Part shown: positions 29,350 to 40,800 of the stretch, one piece after another
Layout of the letters: every line of letters starts with the position of its first letter
Position numbering within the stretch: position 1 is the stretch's first letter
Source: Hormiphora californensis
Taxonomy: Eukaryota > Ctenophora > Tentaculata > Cydippida > Pleurobrachiidae
Reading direction: 5' to 3'
Assembly: GCA_020137815.1 (NCBI GenBank)
Contig: CM035353.1
Coordinates: forward strand, 391,501-455,500
Length of the DNA stretch: 64,000 nt
Made by a program: the position numbers and the translations under genes
Notes under the pieces: model-generated
The model's database searches: none
What the model saw: only the letters and a program-made list of their open reading frames with translations
What the model was told of the DNA's origin: nothing

Positions 29350-30205
29350 TAGTTTTATAAAAATTTTATTTCAAAAAAAAAAACATGTCGTTAAAATTAT
29401 TGGCCGGAATCTGCCACGCGAGTGGCAGATCTCGGCCAAGATTCTAAAAAAACCTTGGCCAGAATCTGCCACACACGTGGCAGATTCCGGCCAACAAACT
29501 GAAACTTACTTAGATCAAGGCGAAAACCGTTGTACCCGACTAATTTTGATACGCTGAATCACGTAAGCAACTTTTTCAATCCCTCAGAGGTCGGGAAAGT
29601 GTCCTAATTGAGCATAATAGGGTCTAATTGACCCCACTTACAACTTTTCACCTGGAAACGATAAACGCTTATGTGAAGGTACTTTTCCGACTAATTTTGA
29701 TACGCTGAATCACGTAAGCAACTTTTCCAAGCTCTCCGAGTTCGGGAATTTGCCTTAATTGAGTATAATTGGGTCTAATTGGCCTTAATTGCTCAATTAG
29801 GGCACTTTCCCGACCTCGTCGGGCTTTGAAAAATAGCTTACGGGATTTAGCGTATCAAAATTAGTCGGAAAAGTACCTTCACATAAGCGTCTATCGTTTC
29901 CAGGTGAAAAGTTGTAAGTGGGGTCAATTAGACCCTATTATGCTCAATTAGGACACTTTCCCGACCTCTGAGGGATTGGAAAAGTTGCTTACGTGATTCA
30001 GCGTATCAAAATTAGTCGGGTATAGCGGTTTTCGCCTTGATATAAGTAAGTTTCAGTTTGTTGGCCGGAATCTGCCACGTGTGTGGCAGATTCTGGCCAA
30101 GGTTTTTTTAGAATCTTGGCCGATATCTGCCACTCGCGTGGCAGATTCCGGCCAATAATTTTAACGACATGTTTATTTTTATTTTGAAATAAAGTTTTTA
30201 TAAAA
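29350..30205. mobile_element. Large foldback element, 856 bp
   Basis: Almost the whole segment is one inverted repeat centred near 29778, with ends GTTTTATAAAAATTTTATTT and its complement. Each arm holds nested hairpins of TTGGCCGGAATCTGCCAC type. The inner part repeats TCCGACTAATTTTGATACGC and GGGTCTAATTG motifs. No coding frame. One further copy of TGGCAGATTCCGGCCAA lies just outside on the right arm (30241-30260) and one at 25774. Confidence 0.85.
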
Positions 30206-30278
30206 CTTCAAACAAAAATATTTCACTTGATTGAAAAAACTCTTGGCCGGAATCTGCCACCGTAAAGCTCAGATTTTG

Positions 30279-30929
30279 TTTGGAATGCGCTGCAGCCCCC
30301 TCATGCGCGCACCCCCCTTATATTATATTATAAGGGGCCTGCAACGTATGCCAAAGATTTTGTTGGAGTTTGTTTCTTTCTCGGATCTTCCTTCCAAATG
30401 TGGATGTAGGGCTGACAATAATGCAGACCATGCCCTAATCTGCAAGGTTGGTGGGTTCGATATTTGGAGACACGATCATCTGAGGGACACCATGGCCGAG
30501 TTGTTCAGGTATGCAGGATTGAAACCGGTGAATACAGAACAGCTGCTTCTACCGTGTGAAGGACATACATTTCCTGTCAGTGCCAACACCAGGGACGATG
30601 CCCGAATGGACATAGTATGCCGAGGTCTATGGCGGGATATGGAGGCATCCTACCTCGATGTGCGGGTGTTTCACCCTAATGCTCCCTCCTACCAGAAAAC
30701 ATCAATCGCTCAGCTACACAGAACTCACCAGAACCAGAAGAAAATGGCCTATTTGAGGAGGGTTCTAAACGTAGAGCAGGGTAGCTTCACTCCTCTTGTG
30801 TTTGCTACTTCAGGAGGCTTCGCACCAGAGGTTAAACGAGTTCTGGAATGCGTTGGACACAAAATCTGCTCCAAGCACCAAGAAGGACTCATAAACATTC
30901 ATAAACATTCATCAGATTTAGCCTGTTGA
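30279..30929 (+). pseudogene. Non-LTR C-terminal restriction-like endonuclease fragment
   Basis: Carries a Cys/His knuckle (CGCRADNNADHALIC), then GFDIWRHDHLRD, SANTRDDARMDIVCRGLW, ASYLDVRVFHPNA and GSFTPLVFATSGG. This matches the C-terminal restriction-like endonuclease region of Utopia/R2-group retrotransposons (family knowledge). The 5' part is absent, cut off at the foldback element, so it is a relic. Confidence 0.75.
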
Positions 30930-31803
30930 GATCAACCTTAGTAGCATTGAGGGGCACTAAGAGGCGATGTATACCATTTATGCCGAGCGAAGTTGATTTC
31001 AGAGTGACGTAATTTATTCTGTGTTTACTTTTATAAATCGCTAGGGACGTGCGTGGTGTACCAGGAGTGGTGAATTATGCAGCCATTCTTTATTGTGTCT
31101 CTACCTCTTTTCTCCGTGTCCTAACACAATATACCTATGGTACACCCGCACAAGTGTTCCTTTTATTTGTAAAGTTTGTTTCTTTCTTCAGTTTCAAGTT
31201 ACCTGATTGTCTTGTTCTCGGTTTCAAGGAGTTTCAAGAACAGCGTTAAAATTTGGTTGTTTGCCCCCTACCCGCCGCCGGGGCTGCGCCCCTGGACCCT
31301 GCTTGTGGGGGGTTCTACCCTCCACACCCCCTGACCCGGGCTGCCGCCCAAGGCCCCTGGACGCACAGGTACGCGCTGGGCCGAACTCCGAAGGCCCAGC
31401 GACGTCCCTGGTGTTTGGAGTGTCTGCGCTCGCGGTTTTTAACGGCGCCCGAGTTTCAACAGTCCACAATGAGCATTCTCGGAAATTTTCAGGTCGGACA
31501 TCGCGTGACCAGTTTCAACCAATCACGGCTGGTCACCCGGTGGCCGGTGCTCGATCTGAACATTTCCAAGGATGCTCATGAGCACTGTTATAGTTGGTCA
31601 AAATTCTTGACTCAAGAACACTATTGGCGTGCATTCGTGTCCAAGGCACTGAAAAGTTGTGTTGGGATGTAGTGACAAGGATTCCTATATCTCAAACTGT
31701 GCTATCTCAATTACCATTAACACCCGCTGTTATATATTTACCTTGGAACTTACAACCTATCCCATCTTTAGATGATGATATAGCAGTACTATAAAACACA
31801 GCG
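30930..31803. other. Spacer upstream of symplekin, GC-rich block
   Basis: 31250-31420 is GC-rich (CCCTACCCGCCGCCGGGGCT, GACCCGGGCTGCCGCCC) and looks like an interspersed repeat. The frames across it show no domain. The last ~120 bp before 31804 should hold the symplekin promoter and 5' UTR; no TATA-like box stands out. Confidence 0.4.
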
Positions 31804-34800
31804 ATGTCGAACACCGAGGAACAGATAGTGAAGCTTCTCAATCAAGTTTGTTCTCTTTGATATTATGTTAACTAACATAGACATAGTCAGAAGTGTGACT
31901 GTTTGATTTAATTATTTAACTTAATTTAGTTAATCGACTAACTAAAGTTCTATCCAGGCAAGCCTCACGGACAGTTCTGGGAAGCTGCAATGTCTAAAGA
32001 ATGTCCAGGAACTCCTTATCAACAAAGACCCCGTCCTTCTGGATAACATGTTGGTTGAGATTCTTCAGTTACAACGCGACACTAATGCTGATGTGAGGAA
32101 GTTTGTGTTAGGTAAATAATTATTTATTTTCTTCAGTTCTCACATCACATTTGGTCAGAGCTCCCTTATCTCTGTTTTGCTTGCGAACCGTTGCGAATCT
32201 CTCTAATTGTGAGATATCTATCTCTCCTGCTATGAGTGGTAGTACAGCCTCTGCTTGTAGTTTCAAAGACCGGCTGAGAGTCTATAGTGATGAAAGGGTA
32301 CAGAGAGGTGTGTATGGTGAAGTGCAGGGCGAGTTATTTGACCTGGTACGGGACCTGTTTACACATGCTGGTATCAAGGATTCCTTCCCGAAGAGTTTGA
32401 CTGCCGGACGTAGTGTGTGGGATAGCCTGAAGTGTCCGAGCAAGAGTAAGATCAAGGGGATAAAGAAGCCAGAACTAGAGGATTTCACAGAGAAAGTGTG
32501 CCGTTTCCTGATGGAGAGGTGTTACCCGTTGCTCGACCGTCTGAGTAACGAAGTTGAGGAAAGTGAGAGAAAACTATTGGATAGTCAAGATGAGCTGATT
32601 GTTTCTCAGCGAGCACTGGTGGAGGCCCAGGGACAGCTGGTTAAATTGCAGTGTGAGTTGTTAGGGAAGCGAGATAAGGAGATTACTGCTGTGCAGTCTA
32701 TTGCTGAAGAGGAGATAAAGACGTTTTCCTCAGTTCTGAAAAAGAGTTGTGACAATGCTCTAGCTCCGAAACGTATTCGTACTGCAATAACGAGTGCTAC
32801 AGAGGACAGGACAAGTAACGTGATTGTCCATGGACTATTTGATGATCCCAGTGAAAGTAGTAAAGATCTGGAACATTCAGTTTGTGGAGTTTTCGACTAC
32901 ATGGGTGAATGTGTAACTAGTGTTTACAGCATGACGCGTCTCGGAAGGTACAAGGAGGGTACTGACCGACCTGTTAAACTGCGCCTGTCTGGCCGTGAAT
33001 TTCGAGATCTGATCCTGTCCCGCAAAAGTGGTCTGAAGAAGTCGGATAGGTACAAAGATCTGTACATCTCCCCGGACCGTTCCCCGGAAGAGAGAGAGGA
33101 GAGGAGGAAGTTGGTGGCTGAGCTGAAGGAGAGGAAGGCGGCGGCTCCGGGCAAGACTTTTGGGATCCGAGGAGGCAAGGTTGTGGAGGTGGAAGTGTGA
33201 GAACGTGAACGTGAGCGTATTGAACTGTGTTGTATTGTTGTATTGTTTATGTTTGTGTTTATGAATTTGAATTGGGTTATGTGACAGGACTTTGAGCATC
33301 TGAGCACCGGAATTTTTTACTAGATGGACATTTTTTGTTTCTATAGTTTATCTAGAGTTTTAGGTTTTATATACAGTGGTGAACCGCTCTGAAGCTCCGT
33401 AGTACTAGTGTTTTTTTGGATTCTGGTACCCTACGGGGTCTGAGCGTGTATATAAATTCTGTTATTATTATTATTATTATTATTTTATCCAAGTTTAACC
33501 TGATAGCTTCTTCTGATAGCTTATTCTATAACAGTTCTGTCATCTATATTAGACAATTGTGTAATTAATAGTTATTCAAATAATCAATTAAAATCCCCGT
33601 GATTATTGTCTATGGAATTCCTTTACAGGATTTATCGAAGAAGCGTGTAAGAAGGATATGTTATTGCTGCCCAAATGTATCGATACTGTTGTTGCACTTC
33701 TGTCTGATAGCAATCTCCAGGTGGAACGAAAAGTGATCCAGGTGAGAACAAGTGAATGTGAGAGAAAAACAGTTGTTTTATAGATAAGATTGTATCAGAA
33801 AATATGCCACCTTTTACCTGCAGCTCTCCTTGTTTAGGTTATAATATCCCAACTTTTGTTCAGGTTATAACTTCACTCTATCGGGATATGATAGGATGGC
33901 AAATTTCGCAAAGGAAAATAGCTCAAGATATGATGGAGGCGTGGGTTCACTTGACCCATTTAAAAGGTGTGAAAATGTTATCATGTATTCGATCAATCAG
34001 CTGATTAATGACCAATGATCATACATATAACCCCCCCCCCGGCCCCCCATTAACCCTTCATTAATTAATAATTCATTAATTAATAATTCATTAATTAACT
34101 CCCCATTTCTTCCTTGTTAGGGTTCATTTTAGAGGCTCTAGAAGCGGAGAGTGAGGGTATAAGAACACATGCTATAAAGTTTATTGAGGTTCTCGTCATC
34201 TGTCAGAGTGATCATCCCGCTCCCCCCGAGGGAGGTTCAGAGGTAAATATGTGATAGTGATAGTGAGGTTCAGAGGTAAATGTGATTGTGATAGTGAGGT
34301 TCAGAGGTAAATGTGATAGTGATAGTGAGGTTCAGAGGTAAATGTGATAGTGATAGTGAGGTTCAGAGGTAAATGTGATTGTGATAGTGAGGTTCAGAGG
34401 TAAATGTGATAGTGATAGTGAGGTTCAGAGGTAAATGTGATAGTGATAGTGAGGTTCAGAGGTAAATGTGATAGTGATAGTGAGGTTCAGAGGTAAATGT
34501 GATAGTGATAGTGAGGTTTGTGATTGTGAGGTTTGTTATTGTGATAGTACAGTCGGGTCCCGAACCACGATTTACTAGTAAATTGGGATCCGATTATAAC
34601 TCATAACTTTAGATTTGTGAAAACCACTCCAACACCTGGGAGGTTTAATTAATAATTGAAGGGGAGATCTGAAAATACTGCATTATTCATTAAATTTCTG
34701 ATCTTCAGATCTGCCTGAATTTCATCCCGCCCGACCACCCGACAATGGATGCAGGAGAATTAAGAAGGGAGGCGGGGAAAGCATTTCAGTCTCTCCTTAC

Positions 34801-37800
34801 ATTCACTACTACTCTCTCCATCACACCCATGAATCTAATGACCAGCATGGGATCGCTCACTAACGTGGCCAAAAATAGACCGAAATTTCTTGGACCTGTT
34901 GTAAAGGTAAGAAATGTTTGAAGGAAAAGAGGGAGGCGGGCTTTCTCGCTGCCAAAAAAATCCACCCTGATCCATGATATATAATTAAGTATTTGATTAC
35001 ATTATACATCACTGAAAACAACCCAATTTCAGGTTTTTGAAACTGTCCAAGCAAAACTTCCTCCAACTCTAAGTAAATCCCAGATCCTTAGCGTCAAAAA
35101 ACAGCTGAAAGTACACACAACTAATTTGTTCAAGATACCCAGTAGTTTTACAAACAGGTATGAAGTCATCAGCAGTTTTACAAACAGGTATGATGTCATG
35201 TGTGATTCTCCAACCTCGCTCCCTCTCTCAGTTTGCTTCTTGATTCACCAGCTGGACCCGTAAAAATAGACTTTTTCAACCCTTTGAGGGCCACGATAGG
35301 TCTCAAAATGTCAAATAAATCGGACATAGATACCAAAGAGTTAACACACCATTTTCACACTTCTTTAGTTACTATATGCTCCATCTTTCCAGGTTGGGTG
35401 CTCTGTTGACCTCACTGGGAATGAGTTCCTCCGAACAGGACAAGATCCGTCCCAGACACATCCCTCAGGAGGTCTCCAACAAGAGACATGCCAGCGATCA
35501 ACCTGGTCACTCTGGCTCACACAAACGGAAGGTAACTGTGTGTTAAGTTAAACTTGTGTTAAGCAGGCGAAGACAAACACAATAATCTGACACTTTTTTC
35601 TTTCTTTAGAAAGTCTCTGACAGAACTTCTTCTTTCTTTAGAAAGTCTCTGACGAGGATACGGAAGATACAGATGAAATACCACTTGACCCTGAGACGGA
35701 GGCAGTAGCTGCTGGCATTGCAGAGAAGCTAACTCCCGATATGGTCACAGAACTGGTGCTAATAGGACTTATGGAGATACCTCAATCTTTACCCAGCCAT
35801 TTCGCTAAAACATATAGACCTATCTCTTCTGCGGGTACATATTTTTCAAAAGTTGTGTTTTTGCATCATCGCGGGCTCTAAAAAGAGAGAGAACAGCAGG
35901 GATTTTGACAAACAATTCTCTAAATACTCTTTGATGGCTAACTAAAACCCATATCACCCCATGATATTTTTCCTGGTATAACAAGTTTTATTTACAGGCA
36001 CGCCCCGTCAAATCCTGTCCCTGTCTCGGCTACTAGCGACGCAGTTAGCAGCACTAGGTGGAAGGGAGGAGGGCACACACAAGTTGGCGTCCATTCAGGA
36101 GGAGGTGGGGGCAAGGATCAACGAGAAAGTGATCGCTAAACATTTCAATCTAGAACCCGAGGCACCTGCTAGATCTGGGTCGACTAGGAAGAGCATTCGA
36201 CAGTTCAATGTAGACGATGTAAGTACGAGTTGCCACCTTTTCACTTTCGGAAGCTTGGTGGACTACACGACATGCGGTAGACCAGGATCGAACCTGGACC
36301 TATAAGAGGGTGAGAGTGTAGTACTAGCCACTACACCACCCAGGTGTAGTACACTACCCAGGTGTTGTACTAGCCACTACACCACCCAGGTGTAGTACAC
36401 CACCCAGGTGTAGTACCCAGGTGTAGTACTAGCCACTGCACCACCCAGGTTTTGAGAGAAATGAAGACGGAGGAGCTTGAGAGTACCAGTAGAAAGGCAC
36501 TAAGGAGGCTCTTCCAGGCTGAGAGGTCTGCCGAGAATGCCAGCCCTCAAGCAGTCGCTATACGGCACAAGCTTATTGTAGGTAATTATCCCTTGTTATA
36601 TCCCCAGATACAGTCGGACCCCTACATAACTGCTTATTTCCCTGCCCGGGTGAATGCCGAAGGCATTCACCCGGATGCCTTTTTACTTTGTAAAAAGGCA
36701 TAGCAGGGTTAGAATTCGAAAACGTAGAGGGACCATTTTGGTCACACTTTCGTTGCGACTGAGCCGCGCGCACAACAACAAGCTACTCCTTTATCAAAAC
36801 TAACAATGACACAGTTTGATGGACGTTTATGCGCGCGCCACTCAACAAAACATGAATAGCGCTGCCGCGTGATTCGCGTGTTACATATACATTGCCATCT
36901 TGCGACTCCAGTGTGAGAGGTTAGATAAGTAGTTAAGTTGGAATGTCAAAAGCTGGTTAGCAAGTGTCATGTGAGTAAACTAAGCTATGTGAGAAGTATA
37001 CTGACAGCTTTATCGTATGCATCTCACATTACATTATGACCAATCCTGTTGACAGTGACACGTGAGACGGGAGGGCAGGGAAACACAGCATTATGAATAC
37101 ATAATGCAATGATTCTTGTTTGTTTATTCCAGGTTTATGAAATCATTTTTTGATTTTTCCAGGTTTGGTAACTCAATTTGGGAAGGAATTTAGGCGAGCA
37201 TTTATCGCCTTTGTCTTGGAGGATATGCGAGCTCGTGCTGATATTATCATAGCCTGGCTTTACAGGTACTATCATTATTTTAGATAATTCCCCGGCCCAT
37301 TTTTTTAATGAAATCTAAAAATATTAAAAATAATATCTGATACCGTAATCTGGGGTAACTTTGTTTTGCAGGGCAACTTTGGACACTTTCAAAATTTGGC
37401 TTTAGTCCAAAATTACCAACAGATAACGACAGATTTGGCATAATTTTTGGGTGTACAAGTAATTGACCCACAAATGTCTAACTAACGGTGCAATTATTTT
37501 TTTCAATTCTATGCTAATCAGCTCCTAATTAGGGCCAAACATAATTGATGTCAAAATCGCTAAAAATGTTCAAATCAAAATGGGTACCATAGATTTGACC
37601 GGGCTAATGACCGAATCAAGTTTGCCCCATAGAGTGGAAGGGTTTCGATCAAATAATTCGGGGTACCATTTTTCAAACCCGATCAATTACTTTAATTGAG
37701 ACTAATAGGGGTGGCTAATGTTACCCCACCATTTTTTGAATTTTGGGGTAACTTTGGACGGGGTGCCAAAGTTACCCCACACTACAGGTTTTGAACTTTT

Positions 37801-40800
37801 GATGTCTGTAGAGTTGCCTTAGACCCTCACTGAATTATTTAGGGCCATATAACCAAGATTCAGCCCACTCCACGCCCATTTCCATCTATCTATTCGATAG
37901 GTTAGTGAAAAAACTAGGATTTGGACTACTCTATGGAGCTAAATCACAGTAATCCGGCCTGAAACCCATCAAACTTCAATAATTTGGGGTTCCTCATCCA
38001 TCCTGTAGCATGTTAGATGGTATTGGATCTCTAGGCGAGTGTTCTAGTTCTTGTAGACAATCTACTTATGCAGGAACACAGGTACCAAAACTCCTTTATT
38101 TAGCCAGTACCCATATAAGTAGACCACTTCCTGTCTATCCAATTCAGCAAAAAGAACTAACACACTCGCCTAGCCTAGATAGAGGGCCAATACCATCTAC
38201 CAAACTACAGGATGGATGAGGGACCCCAAATTACTGAAGTTTGATAGGTTTCAGGCCGGATGTGGCAACCTCTAAATCAAGTCCGATTGAGCTGAAATTT
38301 GATTTGGTGGCTAGTTTCATCATTCCTCACACCCAAAAAAGTTGAGTCGACATAATTTATTGACCCATTTAAACCCCATTTAAACATTTTAGGTTCATTT
38401 ATTTATCATTGCAAAATGTTCGAATTTATGTTTGTTCCAATATTACTATCGTGGGGTAACTTTGGACGGGTGTCCAAAGTTACCCCACCCTCATTCCAAA
38501 GTTACCCCATGCCCTAAAACCCCACTTACACTAAAATACACGTTAATTAATGTAATTAAATGAGAGGGGACCAAAAATTTCACTAGTTATATCTGGTTTA
38601 CTAGGTCTGGAACGGGATTTTTTGGTTCAAAAATTTTCGAGTGTGGTTCTGGCAAGGAATTATTTTAGAAGAATGCTAAAAAGTGGTACAAAGTTACCCC
38701 AACTTACGGTAGTACACGATCTAAGCTGCTGTTTCAATAAAACCCCTCCACCCCCCCCCTCCCCTCCCTCCCCTCCCCTCCACCCTCCCCCTCCACCCTC
38801 CCCCTCCTCCACCCCTCCCCTCCACCCTCCCCCTCCCCAGAGAGTACACAATAGATCAGGGGTACGTGTGGAAGGGTCTGACCCCTCCACCCCCTCCCCT
38901 CCCCTACACCCTCCTCCACCCTCCCCCCACCCCTGAACCCCTCCCACCCCTCCACCACCCCCTCCCCAGAGAGTACACAATAGACCAGGGGTACGTGTGG
39001 AAGGGTCTGACCCCCTCCACCCCTCCCCTCCCTCCCCTCCACCTCCCCCACCCCTCCCCTCCACCCTCCCCCTCCCCTCCCCTCCGCCCCCTCCCCCACC
39101 CCTCCACCCCCCTCTCCCCTCCACCCTCCCCCTCCCCAGAGAGTACACAATAGACCAGGGGTACGTGTGGAAGGGTCTGACCCCCTCCACCCCCTCCCCT
39201 CCCCTCCCTCCCCTCTCCCCCACCCCTCCCCTCCACCCTCCCCCTCCCCTCCCCTCCGCCCCCTCCCCCACCCCTCCACCCCCCTCTCCCCTCCACCCTC
39301 CCCCTCCACCCCCTCCCCAGAGAGTACACGATCGACCAGGGGTACGTGTGGAAGGGTCTGACCCCCTCCCCCATCCCTCCCCTCCACCACCCCCTCTCCC
39401 CCACCCCTCCCCTCCACCCCCTCCCCAGAGAGTACACAATAGACCAGGGGTACGTTTGGAAGGGTCTGACCCCTGAGAACTATGGATATGATAACTGCCT
39501 GCAGTACATTCTACACGGTGTGTTCAAGAAGCTGGAACCTGGTGACAGGATCCTAAGTAAAGTGTTACTGGACTGCCCAGAGATCACTGAAGGTAATATA
39601 TATTGTTTACTACTGCAAGAGGCTAATTTAGAGGTTATTTGGGATATGCTTGTGCGTGGGGTGGGGGTAAACTGAACGTAAACTGCAACCAAGTGTTTAT
39701 GCACGGGTCCCATAATGCTGAATTATTGAATTTAGTAGTATCAAGTACATAGTATCAAGCTCTTATTATATCTGTTATAACAGGAGCTCTAACGATGATA
39801 AAATCGTTCTGCGAGAATCCAGAGTGGCTCGAAGTGAGCGTATCAACAGTTCATGAGTTGCTGCTGAAAAGGGCCAACCTACGAACACAGGTACAAGCTG
39901 AAACTATATTAATTAACATTGATATTAACCACATTAAAACTATATTAATTAACATTGATAGCACATAATCAAAATCCAAAGATATGGCTAAATGGCAGTG
40001 CTCTATCCTTTGACAGAAAACTTGTTTTCTTTTGCATTTGTAAGCATGTTTGCCATTATTTAGCTGACCTCATTTCTCGATCACTCATTGTAACCCCCCC
40101 CCCCATTTCCTCAGCTACTAGAGGTTTTATTGGGCCTCACTATGTCGTAACCCCCCCCCCCCCATTTCCTCAGCTACTAGAGGTGTTATTTCGGACTAAC
40201 TATATCGTAACCCCCCATTTCCTCAGCTACTAGAGGTGTTATTGGGCCTCACTATATCGTAACCCCCCATTTCCTCAGCTACTAGAGGTGTTATTGGGCC
40301 TCACTATGTCAAAGAACGCTGCAGTTCAAGAGTTAGCCATTGCCAAGTGTAAAGATCTCTTTGTTGTCCAATCTCTGTCCACCCCTCTGGAGGACTTTGC
40401 TACCACAATCCTAACACGCCTGATAGCAGAGAACCCTGTTCACGCTTGTAGCGCAGAGGTGAGAGAATTTCACTGGGTGCTGCACACTGTAACTAACTTG
40501 AGTCGTACCCCGATTTACCGGGATACTCGGTGAAAAGGTTTTCCCTGGTAAATCGGGGTTTTCCGGTATATCAACTACGGTTAATTTCCAATATCGGGGG
40601 AAGTTTATCCTCCCGGTAAATCAGGGAGTCTGACTGTAATTAATACCCCCATTTTACTGCAGGATACTGAGTTACCTGCGGGACCCTACGATAAGGATGC
40701 AGAGTGGTCAGATGAGAGTATCAAGTCGTGCCTTCACCTCTTCCTTGCCCTCCTCCCCCTCAAACCACGTATGGTACATGGACTGGCTGAAGTGTACAGG

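Noticed and set aside
31207-31672. GC-rich frames of 124-139 aa upstream of symplekin
   Set aside because: Two overlapping frames with low-complexity Pro/Arg content and no domain; read as a GC-rich repeat.
36266-36345. tRNA gene on the minus strand
   Set aside because: The acceptor stem does not pair and the T loop is one base short; treated as a degenerate tRNA-derived repeat.
38622-39476. Long Pro-rich (+) and Gly-rich (-) frames up to 259 aa
   Set aside because: They are by-products of the C-rich acceptor array before symplekin exon 13.
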